DNA from: Methylicorpusculum oleiharenae | GTDB taxonomy: Bacteria; Pseudomonadota; Gammaproteobacteria; Methylococcales; Methylomonadaceae | DNA length: 64,000 nt | Assembly (NCBI RefSeq): GCF_009828925.2 | Contig: NZ_WUTY02000001.1 | Coordinates: 4,804,492-4,868,491 of the forward strand | Direction: 5' to 3' | Shown here: one piece after another, positions 10,063-22,700 of the stretch | Numbering within the stretch: position 1 is the first letter of the stretch | Layout of the letters: the number at the start of each line of letters is the position of its first letter | The notes under the pieces: model-generated | The model's database searches: none | Told to the model about the DNA's origin: nothing | Seen by the model: the letters and a program-made list of their open reading frames with translations, nothing else | Position numbers and translations under genes: made by a program

Positions 10063-10754
10063 TGTTGCTCCAAATAAAATTGCGCCAGCGCCAAGTCCTC
10101 GGGACGCGTGATTTTTATATTATCCGGCCTGCCTTCGACTATTTTGGGTTGATAACCCATTAATTCCAGTGCGCTGGCCTCATCGGTAATCGCCGGATTG
10201 CCCTCCCCTGCTTCCAGTGCAGCTTTCAACATTCCGTAGCGAAACATTTGCGGTGTCAATGCCCGCCAAATATGTGTCCTATCCAGAGTGCCATGAATGA
10301 TTCGTCCTTCAACCTGCTTGAGTGTGTCATGCGAAGCTAAAGCCAAAATGCCGCCAACAGCATCGTCTTTCAAGGACGCCATCAACAAAACAACATCACT
10401 ACGAGTAATACAAGGTCTTGCAGCATCATGCACCAGCACCCAATCATTGTCATCAGCACGTTCGCGAATCGATCTTAAACCGGACAGCACTGAGTCGGCC
10501 CGTTCTTTACCGCCGGGCGCAGTGATAACCTTGGGGTGTCCGGCAATTCCCAGTTCAGGCCAATAGGGGTCTTCCTGAGAAATAGCAACCGCTATTCCGC
10601 TCAATTGTTCAACGTCCAACAAACGCAGCAGAGTTTGTTCTAATACGGCTTTTCCAGCCAGGGAGAGATATTGTTTGGGCTTATCGGCTTGCATCCTTTT
10701 GCCAACCCCGGCCGCAGGAACAATAGCCCAAAATCGGGAGTGTATTGTGTTCAT
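10059..10754 (-). CDS. ispD: 2-C-methyl-D-erythritol 4-phosphate cytidylyltransferase
   Basis: Third step of the MEP pathway, CTP + methylerythritol phosphate to CDP-methylerythritol. The 231 residues show the nucleotide-binding N terminus [10 protein letters not shown] with K in DKPKQYL, then [11 protein letters not shown] and [11 protein letters not shown], all standard for IspD. It sits between ftsB and ispF, the usual gammaproteobacterial arrangement. Confidence 0.96.
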   Translation of the reverse strand: MNTIHSRFWAIVPAAGVGKRMQADKPKQYLSLAGKAVLEQTLLRLLDVEQLSGIAVAISQEDPYWPELGIAGHPKVITAPGGKERADSVLSGLRSIRERADDNDWVLVHDAARPCITRSDVVLLMASLKDDAVGGILALASHDTLKQVEGRIIHGTLDRTHIWRALTPQMFRYGMLKAALEAGEGNPAITDEASALELMGYQPKIVEGRPDNIKITRPEDLALAQFYLEQQ

Positions 10755-10842
10755 TTAAAAATAGCGCGTTAGCAAAAAGCGGTTTAGTGAGGTGATGCGC
10801 GAAGCGCATTTTGGAAGTGCCGGATTAAAAGAAAAAGACCTT

Positions 10843-11121
10843 TTATTCCAGAACCTGAAAAAAAGTTTCATTTTCCTTAATCATTCCCAATTCGTAACGG
10901 GCTCTTTCTTCAATGGCGTCCTGGCCTTTGCGCAAGTCCAGCACTTCACTGTAAAGCTGATCGTTGCGTTCTTTTTTTTCCTTGACCTGCAAGCTTAAAT
11001 CCTGCAGTTTTTGGTCATATTGTTCAATCTGCTTGATACCGCCATCACCTAACCACAAACGATACTGCAAATGGGCTATCAACAGAACAATAATGATTGA
11101 AATAATTTTATAAGCGCTCAT
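10843..11121 (-). CDS. ftsB: Cell division protein FtsB
   Basis: Small bitopic divisome protein, partner of FtsL and FtsQ. Starting at the ATG at 11121 gives 92 residues: a single transmembrane helix (about 5-22), then a coiled coil (about 28-65), ending with ERARYELGMIKENETFFQ, which is typical of FtsB. An upstream in-frame start would add 18 residues absent from the family. It lies 56 bases after eno, the conserved neighbour. Confidence 0.9.
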   Translation of the reverse strand: MSAYKIISIIIVLLIAHLQYRLWLGDGGIKQIEQYDQKLQDLSLQVKEKKERNDQLYSEVLDLRKGQDAIEERARYELGMIKENETFFQVLE

Positions 11122-11177
11122 ATGATCAATACGATTAGTCAAGAGCGGCCCGGCAGGACCGCTCTCACCAGTCAATC

Positions 11178-14988
<3,811 letters not shown>

Positions 14989-15088
14989 CTAATCGACAAT
15001 GCGTGCTTAGTCATTGCCTTTACTGTTTTTTTTCCCGATGCCATTTGTAAACAGGCATCAGTGCGGCACCAGAAAAAACAATCACCTA

Positions 15089-15266
15089 TAACGCCTCAGC
15101 AATTCCCAGCTTGAACTTTTATGTGGCTTTTAGGATTGGCGTAAGCCTTGCGTTGAACCCCGCAGACCCATTCGTGGGAGCTTGACTGCAGCAACCCTGC
15201 TGCCGACATTCCCGCAAAGCTTACGCCTACCCTTTTTTATCATCAACCTGGGATTGCTGATAACGC
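15089..15266. repeat. Nested inverted-repeat element between tilS and pyrG
   Basis: Inner arms GGCGTAAGCCTTGCG (15138-15152) and CGCAAAGCTTACGCC (15213-15227) are inverted with one mismatch. Outer arms around CAGCAATTCCC (15097-15107) and GGGATTGCTGA (15250-15260) are also inverted. The whole can fold into a long stem of about 178 bases directly after the tilS stop. It may be a miniature transposable element or a transcription boundary. No ORF lies inside. Confidence 0.5.
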
Positions 15267-15270
15267 GTGA

Positions 15271-16620
15271 TCAGCCTGGCGTTTGCTTGATGAATTTGAT
15301 GCGGTAACAAGCGCCTGGAGACACTGTGTAAAATTCGTCACTGATCCACCGGTCTGCAACGGCCGCAAGCTGTCCATCCAGATAGACAAGCGGAATGACC
15401 GGCCTTTCCCAGGGCGGTATCGCCGCTTCCTGAAATAGATTTTTTAACGTATGCCGTCCCTTTCGACCCGGCAACCTGATGGTTTCACCCCCTCGGCGAA
15501 ATGCTACGGTGATTTTTGCATTTTTCCACTGATCAATCGCAATGCCGCAGGAGTCTTCAATTCGCTGCAATTTCAGGTACTCAGATAAGTCAAGACACGC
15601 TTGTTGGCTGGACCACTCAAAATCGTGTATTTCCGGCAATTGAAAGCATTTAGATTTAAAGCAATAGAGACGATTGCGAAACCGCCTGATCGCATAACCT
15701 TGGGTAAAAACCTCAGCTTTACCGGTTTCTGCCGCATCAATCACTTCATTGATAATCTGATGAATGACCCGCCGGGAAGGCATTCTCAACCCCATAAAGC
15801 CAAACCAGGCGCGTAACAATAAGGCCTGCCGGGCATTCTCAAGACACGACCAAAGCTCCAGTGACAAGGCTTGAAACTCAATGTCCAGGTATTTTTTGAG
15901 TAGTTCACCACCCTCTTGCCGAATCACTGCCTGAGCTTCTGCACAATGTCCGGCCGCCCTAGATACAGTTTTGTCCAGCGCCGGCCAACGCTTTTTTAAT
16001 ACCGGCAAAACGTCATTTCGAAGAAAATTTCTATCGAATTCGGTGCTTTGATTAGTGGGATCTTCCACCCAATCAAGTTCATGTCCGGCGGCATAGGCCT
16101 CAATTTCCTGTTTAGAAACATTCAACAGAGGCCGCAAAAGGATACCCTTCCCCATCGGCATCACTACCGGCATCCCCGATAAACCGGGCAATCCGGCGCC
16201 TCGAAACAGTTGCAATAAAACAGTTTCCAGCTGATCTTCCCTGTGCTGGGCCACCAACAACAGATCCTGATCATCCAGCAAACTGCTTAATACGCCATAC
16301 CGTGCATTTCTGGCGGCTTCTTCAGGGCTTTGTCCGTTGACCGGCCGTGCATCGACTCGCAATTCCTTAAAAGCAATATCCAAAGCTGTTGCTGTTGCTT
16401 GGCAATGAAGGGCCCAGTGGTCGGCTATCGCCTGCAAACCATGATGAACATAAACAGCTGTGAGCTTTTCTTTCAACCAATGCTGCTGCGCGCAGAGGTG
16501 CAATAACACATGGGAATCAACGCCGCCACTGTAAGCCACAAATACGCGGCGAGAGCCCTGATAAGGACGGATGGTATCGATTAAATGAGATTCCACTGAC
16601 TGTGCATGAATGTTGGTCAT
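15271..16620 (-). CDS. tilS: tRNA(Ile)-lysidine synthase
   Basis: Modifies C34 of the CAU-anticodon isoleucine tRNA to lysidine, so that it reads AUA. The ATP-pyrophosphatase P-loop VAYSGGVDSHVLL lies near residue 30. RNARYGVLSSLL, HREDQLETVLLQLFRGAG and EDPTNQSTEFDRNFLR follow, then the C-terminal substrate-binding domain (PGRKGRHTLKNLFQE). The ATG at 16620 gives 449 residues. An upstream ATG at 16671 would place an intrinsic terminator hairpin inside the coding region and is rejected. Confidence 0.95.
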   Translation of the reverse strand: MTNIHAQSVESHLIDTIRPYQGSRRVFVAYSGGVDSHVLLHLCAQQHWLKEKLTAVYVHHGLQAIADHWALHCQATATALDIAFKELRVDARPVNGQSPEEAARNARYGVLSSLLDDQDLLLVAQHREDQLETVLLQLFRGAGLPGLSGMPVVMPMGKGILLRPLLNVSKQEIEAYAAGHELDWVEDPTNQSTEFDRNFLRNDVLPVLKKRWPALDKTVSRAAGHCAEAQAVIRQEGGELLKKYLDIEFQALSLELWSCLENARQALLLRAWFGFMGLRMPSRRVIHQIINEVIDAAETGKAEVFTQGYAIRRFRNRLYCFKSKCFQLPEIHDFEWSSQQACLDLSEYLKLQRIEDSCGIAIDQWKNAKITVAFRRGGETIRLPGRKGRHTLKNLFQEAAIPPWERPVIPLVYLDGQLAAVADRWISDEFYTVSPGACYRIKFIKQTPG

Positions 16621-16630
16621 AAGCCCCAAA

Positions 16631-16660
16631 CAAAAAAGCTCGCCAACAGCGAGCTTTTGA
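16631..16660 (-). terminator. Rho-independent terminator after accA
   Basis: Read on the minus strand: AAAAGCTCGC, a 5-base loop, GCGAGCTTTTTT. This is a 10-bp stem ending in a T tract, between accA and tilS and just before the tilS start. It should end the mrcB-lolA-rarA-accA transcript. Confidence 0.75.
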
Positions 16661-16832
16661 TTGACTTCCATTTAACTTAATAATCGATCATCTTAAAAAC
16701 CGCTATTGAGCCATGATAAACATTTGGTGATGCCGGCAATCAATCTGGTCATTGCTGCCAGCCTTAGCACATTTTAAATTCTTAAACGTTTTTTAGATTA
16801 TTTGGGAGTAGACGAAAAAGCTGTCTTTCGAA

Positions 16833-17789
16833 TTACTCGGTATAAACGCCAAAAGCCATAATCCGTTGATAACGTTTTTCCATTAAACGCTCCATCGATT
16901 CACGCTTGAGTTCTTCCAGATGCCTTAACAAGGTTTCTCTCAGATTCATTGCCGTTTTTTGAAAATCACGGTGTGCACCGCCTAAAGGCTCTCTGACCAC
17001 TTCATCGAGAAAGCCCTGTTCACGGATACGATCGGAAGTAATTCCCATCGCTTCAGCCGCCAACTGGGATTTATCAGCACTTTTCCAAAGAATCGATGCG
17101 CAACCTTCAGGCGAAATCACCGAGTAAGTGCTGTATTCAAGCATAATCAAGCGATCGCCGACGCCGATGGCCAATGCGCCGCCAGAACCGCCTTCCCCGA
17201 TGACCGTGCAGATGATCGGCGTGTGTAAACGCGCCATTTCAAACAAGTTACGGGCTATTGCCTCGCTTTGGCCGCGTTCTTCAGCACCGATACCGGGATA
17301 AGCCCCCGGTGTATCGATCAGACATATAATAGGCAAACCAAAGCGCTCGGCCATTTTCATGACTCTTAGGGCTTTGCGGTAACCCTCAGGTCTGGGCATT
17401 CCAAAGTTTCGATAAATTTTTTCCTTGGTATCCCGGCCCTTTTGATGCCCTATCAGTGCAACCGGCTGACCTTCAAGACGAGCCAGTCCGCATATAATGG
17501 CCGGATCATCAGCATACGTCCGGTCGCCATGCAACTCATGAAAGTCGGAGAATATCAAATCAATGTAATCCAGGGTATAAGGACGCCCGGGATGTCTTGA
17601 TAATTGTGAAATCTGCCAGTCGCTAAGCCCGGAAAAAATTGATTCGGTCAGCGCCTTGCTCTTACTTTCCAGTTGTTCCAGCGCATCGGAAATATTGATA
17701 TCGTTATCGAACTGAACTCGGCGAAGTTCTTTTATTTTGGCTTCCAATTCGGCGATGGGTTGTTCAAAATCGAGAAATTTAAGGTCCAT
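16833..17789 (-). CDS. accA: Acetyl-CoA carboxylase carboxyltransferase subunit alpha
   Basis: Alpha subunit of the carboxyltransferase that moves the carboxyl group from biotin to acetyl-CoA, giving malonyl-CoA for fatty acid synthesis. The 318 residues match E. coli AccA (319). Motifs include MNLDFLDFEQP-like start, [48 protein letters not shown] and [15 protein letters not shown]. It starts 58 bases after rarA. A terminator lies 170 bases past its stop. Confidence 0.98.
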   Translation of the reverse strand: MDLKFLDFEQPIAELEAKIKELRRVQFDNDINISDALEQLESKSKALTESIFSGLSDWQISQLSRHPGRPYTLDYIDLIFSDFHELHGDRTYADDPAIICGLARLEGQPVALIGHQKGRDTKEKIYRNFGMPRPEGYRKALRVMKMAERFGLPIICLIDTPGAYPGIGAEERGQSEAIARNLFEMARLHTPIICTVIGEGGSGGALAIGVGDRLIMLEYSTYSVISPEGCASILWKSADKSQLAAEAMGITSDRIREQGFLDEVVREPLGGAHRDFQKTAMNLRETLLRHLEELKRESMERLMEKRYQRIMAFGVYTE

Positions 17790-17847
17790 AATCCTACATA
17801 AACTAGATAAAATGATTCGGATCGTCCAGGATCACCTTTGTTAAAGG

Positions 17848-19197
17848 TCAGCTCCTATCAGTACGGGACATTTTATCTAAATTCCGTAAATGTTTTAATT
17901 TTTCTGCAATTTTTATTTCTAATCCACGATTGACCGGCGTGTAATACTGAGAACCCTTCAAACTTTCCGGAAAATAATTCTCACCGGCAGCATAAGCATC
18001 GGGCTCATCATGCGCATAACGATAGGCTTTTCCGTAATCCAACGATTTCATCAGCGAAGTGGGCGCATTTCTCAAATGAACCGGCACTGGCAGGCTGCCG
18101 CTTTCCTTGGCATCGCGCATGGCCGCATTATAGGCCCTATAAACCGCATTGCTCTTAGCTGCGCAAGCAAGATAAACGACGGCATGCGCCAAGGCTAATT
18201 CTCCCTCGGGACTACCCAGCCGTTCTTGCGCTTCCCATGCGCTTATGGCCAGCGGCAACGCTCTTGGATCCGCATTGCCGATATCCTCGGAAGCAATCCT
18301 GACAATTCTGCGGGCCAGATAAGACAAATCACAACCGGCATCCATCATCCGGCACAGCCAATATAACGCGGCATCCGGCGAACTGCCCCGAACCGACTTA
18401 TGTAATGCTGAAATCTGATTGTAAAATTCTTCGCCTTGCTTATCGAAACGGCGGGTTCCGCCAGACAGCACTTCTTTGGAGACGGCCTCATTAATACAGG
18501 TGCTGTTTTGCGATGCCGCCAACTCCACTGCAATCTCAAGCAGATTTAACGCTCGCCGGGCATCACCATCGGCGGCCGCTGCAAACTGACGCTTGATCTC
18601 ATCGTCCATCTCGATGGCCAGATTGCCCAAGCCTTTTTCCTTTTCAGTTAACGCCTTGATTAATACCGCCAGTAAATCCTCTGTTGACAGTGCATTCAAC
18701 ACATAAACTCTGGCCCGGGACAAAAGCGCATTGTTCAGCGCAAACGACGGATTTTCAGTCGTAGCCCCGATAAAATAGAACGTGCCATCCTCGACATGCG
18801 GTAAAAAGGCATCTTGTTGGGCTTTATTAAATCGATGCACTTCATCAACAAACAAAATGGTGCGTTGCCGTCGACTTTCCCTGGCGGCTTGCGCTTCTGT
18901 CACAGCCGCTCTTATTTCTTTGACACCGGCCAACACCGCTGAAATAGGAATAAACAGTGCTTCAGAATGGTTGGCAATCATCCTTGCCAACGTGGTTTTA
19001 CCGGTACCGGGCGGGCCCCAGAAAATCATTGAGTGCAGTCGTCCTGCCGCTATTGCTTCATACAGCGGTTTACCCGGACTCAACAGATGCCGCTGACCGG
19101 TGTACTCATCCAGCTGAGTAGGCCGCATTCGCTCTGCCAAGGGCTTGATCAAAGTATCATCACCGCCCGGCCCCGAGTAAGATAAAAAACTTACCAT
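17848..19197 (-). CDS. rarA: Replication-associated recombination protein A (AAA+ ATPase)
   Basis: RarA/MgsA-family clamp-loader-like ATPase that acts at stalled forks. Of 449 residues, Walker A FWGPPGTGKTT is near residue 60, Walker B ILFVDEVHRFNKAQQDAFL follows, then sensor 1 GATTENPSF and an arginine-finger region LLSRARVYVL. The C-terminal tetramerisation region has YAHDEPDAYAAGENYFPE. It sits between lolA (36 bases) and accA; lolA-rarA pairing is common in gammaproteobacteria. Confidence 0.95.
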   Translation of the reverse strand: MVSFLSYSGPGGDDTLIKPLAERMRPTQLDEYTGQRHLLSPGKPLYEAIAAGRLHSMIFWGPPGTGKTTLARMIANHSEALFIPISAVLAGVKEIRAAVTEAQAARESRRQRTILFVDEVHRFNKAQQDAFLPHVEDGTFYFIGATTENPSFALNNALLSRARVYVLNALSTEDLLAVLIKALTEKEKGLGNLAIEMDDEIKRQFAAAADGDARRALNLLEIAVELAASQNSTCINEAVSKEVLSGGTRRFDKQGEEFYNQISALHKSVRGSSPDAALYWLCRMMDAGCDLSYLARRIVRIASEDIGNADPRALPLAISAWEAQERLGSPEGELALAHAVVYLACAAKSNAVYRAYNAAMRDAKESGSLPVPVHLRNAPTSLMKSLDYGKAYRYAHDEPDAYAAGENYFPESLKGSQYYTPVNRGLEIKIAEKLKHLRNLDKMSRTDRS

Positions 19198-19233
19198 GTC
19201 ATTCCAATCGTTGTCTGTACACTAAGAGAAGTG

Positions 19234-19863
19234 TCATTCTTCAAATACATCCGACCCCGGTGGCGGCGTGAATATAAACAACTCATCATCCAATGATGGA
19301 TTGACAGCGATATTCGAAAAATAAATACGGGTTAATTGACCAAAATTATCGCTTAATTCCATGCCGCCCAAGGTGCCTTTATCCAGGCCGATCAAAACAT
19401 ATTTAAAGCCGCTGTCCTCGTTTTTGGGTAGCAATTTGATCCACTGCATATCTTCGTCGGTGCCTTGATCCTGTATGATAAAGTTTTCTTCCAGGTCGAT
19501 GTCACCGCTAAGTAACAAAGCGGGAGTTGAGCCTACCGACTGGTCCAGCTTTTTAACCGTCACTTGCTCCAGGTCCGCATCGTAAAACCAGACCTTGCCT
19601 GCATTGGAAATAATTTCCTGTGTAAAAGGCTTGGTGTACTGCCAGCGAAACTTTCCGGGTCTGCGCAAATAAAACACCCCGTAACTGGCTTGACGGGCAT
19701 TGCCTGCTTCATCGACAGCTATTTGTTTAAAATCGGCTTTCAGCGCCTTGGATGACGTTAAAAAAGCTCGTAACTGGCTTACCGGTTTTTCCTGGGCCTG
19801 AGCATTCAGAGCCGTTAACATTAACAAAATACCTAACCACTGAAACACGTTAAATCGCAACAT
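19234..19863 (-). CDS. lolA: Outer-membrane lipoprotein carrier protein
   Basis: Periplasmic chaperone that takes lipoproteins from LolCDE to LolB at the outer membrane. The 209 residues begin with a cleavable signal peptide (about 1-23, ending LNAQA). The LolA fold shows as ASYGVFYLRRPGKFRWQY, VWFYDADLEQVTV and the late SDNFGQLTRIYFSNI. It lies 15 bases after mrcB in the same unit. Confidence 0.94.
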   Translation of the reverse strand: MLRFNVFQWLGILLMLTALNAQAQEKPVSQLRAFLTSSKALKADFKQIAVDEAGNARQASYGVFYLRRPGKFRWQYTKPFTQEIISNAGKVWFYDADLEQVTVKKLDQSVGSTPALLLSGDIDLEENFIIQDQGTDEDMQWIKLLPKNEDSGFKYVLIGLDKGTLGGMELSDNFGQLTRIYFSNIAVNPSLDDELFIFTPPPGSDVFEE

Positions 19864-19878
19864 AATGCTCGCTTTAAT

Positions 19879-22230
19879 TTATTGAAAAAGATTATTTAAC
19901 CAGGTATCCGGATTCTCAGTACCGCCGCCATTGACGCAGGGTGAACTGGCTTTAGGAGCAGAACCGCGAATATAGGGAAATTGGCTGACGCCGGGACAGT
20001 CCTTGTTTGCCAACAAACCGGTGAAAGGGTCTATCCAGACCAGATCGACATTGTCAGGGGGCGTCAACAGCACAGGACGCGTACTGATTTTCTGCATAAG
20101 ACTAGCCCATAATTTCAGCGCACCGGTTGAACCGGTTAGTCCTGCCGGTTTATTGTCGTCTCTGCCAACCCACACGACCGAGAGATAATCGCCGCTGAAT
20201 CCGGCAAACCAGCTGTCTCTCATTTCATTGGTTGTTCCGGTTTTGCCCACCAGCTGAAATTCTCTGGGCACATAATTGTAGGCAGAACGACCCGTTCCCT
20301 CGTTCATCACTTCCTGCATGATCGTGTTGGTAATATAAGTTGCCGACGGATCAACCGTTTGCCTGACGGTAAAAGGGTAACTTTGCAAGCGTTCACCATC
20401 ACTGTTGACAACGCCCCTGATGGATCTCAAGGGCGATGTAAAGCCATCACCAGCAAGTGTTTGATAGATTTGCGTTACCTCCATCGGAGTTAAGGGCGAA
20501 GCGCCCAAAAGAAACGACGGAAACAGTTCTAACGAGCGCGTAATACCCATGCTTCTTAACGTTTTAGCAACACGCGCAACACCTATATCCATGCCAATAC
20601 GGACTGTGGCCAGGTTGTAAGAGTTGGCCAAAGCCTTATGAAACGGAACAATACCGTGCTGGGTATTATCATAGTTTTTGGGCTCCCATAGCTGGCCTTT
20701 TGCCGCCTTGACTCTGATGGTAGTATCGCTGACCGGTGTAGTAATCGTATATTTTGACGGATACTCAAGCGCGGTCAGGTAAACAAAAGGCTTAATCAAC
20801 GAACCAATAGGGCGCACCGCATCGACCGCCCGGTTAAAACCGGCTGATTTCGGATCACTGCCGCCCACCAGGCCGACGATTTCGCCGTCTTCTTTACGGG
20901 TAACGACCACAGCAGTTTCCAGTTCCCGCGCTTTTGGATTTTTTTGTAACTCTTTGATTTTTTCAGCAACAGTTTTTTCCAACGCGTCTTGCACATGGGG
21001 TTCCAAGGTCGTGAAAATATTAAGCCCTTCCGAGGTCAAATCTTCTTCCTTGTAGGTCTCTTTTAATTGTCGTTTAACCAAATCCAGAAACGCCGGATAA
21101 CGGTTTACAGAACGGTGCGTGTTGGCAATGACTTTTAACGGTTCTTTTTTTGACTCGGCGCGTTGCTGTTCATTGATGTAATTCATCTCGGCCATCTTAT
21201 CGAGGACCAGATCACGACGCTCAAGCGCTCGCTCCGGATAGCGCCGTGGGTCATAGTAAGACGGTCCTCGCACTAAAGCCACCAGCGAGGCCACCTGGGT
21301 TAAAGGAAGGTTTTTTAACGGCTGACCAAAATAAAATTCGCTGGCCAAGCCAAATCCATGCACAGCGCTGGCTCCGTCCTGCCCCAGATACACTTCATTA
21401 AGATAAGCTTCCAATATTTCGTCTTTGTCATAGCGGTACTCTATGATTAACGACATGAACACTTCATTGATTTTTCGGACAAAACTGCGCTCGTTGGTCA
21501 AATAGAAATTTTTGATCAGCTGCTGCGTAATCGTACTTCCACCCTGAACGATGCCTCCGGCTCTGACGTTGGCCCACATGGCTCTGGCAATCGCTTTTAA
21601 GGAAATACCGTAATGCTGGTAAAAATCCCTGTCCTCAGTCGCCAACAATCCCTGTATCAGCGTCGGCGGCGCTTCGGCCAGCTTGATCAGCACGCGATCT
21701 TCCTTGCGGGTAGGATAAAAACTGCCGATCTGCAATGAATCCAGCCGAAAAATGGTCAGGTCTTTTGACAAGGTTGCATCAAATATTCGCGCTATTTCAC
21801 TATCGAAAAACTGCACCTTGACCAAACGGCTATCCTGTTTTTCATCCCAAAAACTAAACGTGCGCGTTTTAATTGTTATCTGAGACGCTTGCCTGGAGTA
21901 AGTGCCTTCGGAAGAAAGCTGCGGATCTTCACGGTAATGTAAAAATTGCAAATGACTTTCCAGATTGGCTAAAGTCATTTTATGTCCGGTATACAATTCA
22001 AGCGGACTGGCATAAACGCGAGCAGGAATTGCCCAGCGTTTACCTTCAAACTGATTGCGTACATTGTAATCAAGATAACCGATGTAACTGGCCAACAAAA
22101 AAGAGGCGAAAACCAGAGACAACACCACTAATTTGACCAGCCATCTTTTAACAGGATTGACGGGCTGTTTTTTTTTGTTTCTGCGAACCGTTGATTTTCT
22201 TTTTAGTGTACTTTGAGGTCTTGTGGCCAT
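19879..22230 (-). CDS. mrcB: Bifunctional penicillin-binding protein 1b
   Basis: Class A PBP that polymerises and cross-links peptidoglycan. A basic cytoplasmic tail (1-30) is followed by one transmembrane helix (about 31-52) and a UB2H-like region. The glycosyltransferase domain has catalytic Glu in ATEDRDFYQHYGI (about 199), with GGSTITQQLIKN. The transpeptidase domain has SLIKP (Ser about 476), SYN in ANSYNLATVR, and KTGTT (about 661). The UB2H segment and the neighbouring lolA favour PBP1b over PBP1a. First gene of its operon. The 470-base spacer upstream (22231-22700) holds no convincing gene. Confidence 0.94.
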   Translation of the reverse strand: MATRPQSTLKRKSTVRRNKKKQPVNPVKRWLVKLVVLSLVFASFLLASYIGYLDYNVRNQFEGKRWAIPARVYASPLELYTGHKMTLANLESHLQFLHYREDPQLSSEGTYSRQASQITIKTRTFSFWDEKQDSRLVKVQFFDSEIARIFDATLSKDLTIFRLDSLQIGSFYPTRKEDRVLIKLAEAPPTLIQGLLATEDRDFYQHYGISLKAIARAMWANVRAGGIVQGGSTITQQLIKNFYLTNERSFVRKINEVFMSLIIEYRYDKDEILEAYLNEVYLGQDGASAVHGFGLASEFYFGQPLKNLPLTQVASLVALVRGPSYYDPRRYPERALERRDLVLDKMAEMNYINEQQRAESKKEPLKVIANTHRSVNRYPAFLDLVKRQLKETYKEEDLTSEGLNIFTTLEPHVQDALEKTVAEKIKELQKNPKARELETAVVVTRKEDGEIVGLVGGSDPKSAGFNRAVDAVRPIGSLIKPFVYLTALEYPSKYTITTPVSDTTIRVKAAKGQLWEPKNYDNTQHGIVPFHKALANSYNLATVRIGMDIGVARVAKTLRSMGITRSLELFPSFLLGASPLTPMEVTQIYQTLAGDGFTSPLRSIRGVVNSDGERLQSYPFTVRQTVDPSATYITNTIMQEVMNEGTGRSAYNYVPREFQLVGKTGTTNEMRDSWFAGFSGDYLSVVWVGRDDNKPAGLTGSTGALKLWASLMQKISTRPVLLTPPDNVDLVWIDPFTGLLANKDCPGVSQFPYIRGSAPKASSPCVNGGGTENPDTWLNNLFQ

Positions 22231-22700
22231 ATTTTAAAAAATTGATTAATCGGTATACGCTTCCTATTTGCCGAAGAATAACCAGCCGCATCAATACTCA
22301 AGAGAACCTGTCAGCGAAGCCAAAGTGTTGATAGTTGATTCTTGGAGCAAGGATGAACCTGATTTAAAGTCATTAACCGGACTTTATGGAGGTTTATCAG
22401 GTTATTATTTATATTGGGCTTTCCGGCGAATTAAATCAATGCCGCCATTAATAACACAGCACTCCTTGAAAGCTACGGATGAATATTACCGGCAGCAAAG
22501 GAAACAACATTAAGGTATAAAACTGCCTAATGATGACAATTTGATCGCTAGGAATTTCCAGAATACAGCCTTGCGTGTTGGATAAAAATAACTCAACGTT
22601 ATGAAGTAAACCTGAACAAGGTTAGTTTTAACAATTCAATAAAAATTAAGTTGAGGTGCAAAGATTGCCTGTATGAGAAGAAAGCTCGAATTGAATTTCC

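Noticed and set aside
15089-15266. Structured small RNA gene
   Set aside because: The symmetry fits a nested inverted-repeat element better; no promoter or terminator pair was seen.
22268-22513. 81-codon plus-strand frame between mrcB and the EAL gene
   Set aside because: It starts only with TTG, lacks a ribosome site and has no recognisable family; possibly a relic or chance frame.
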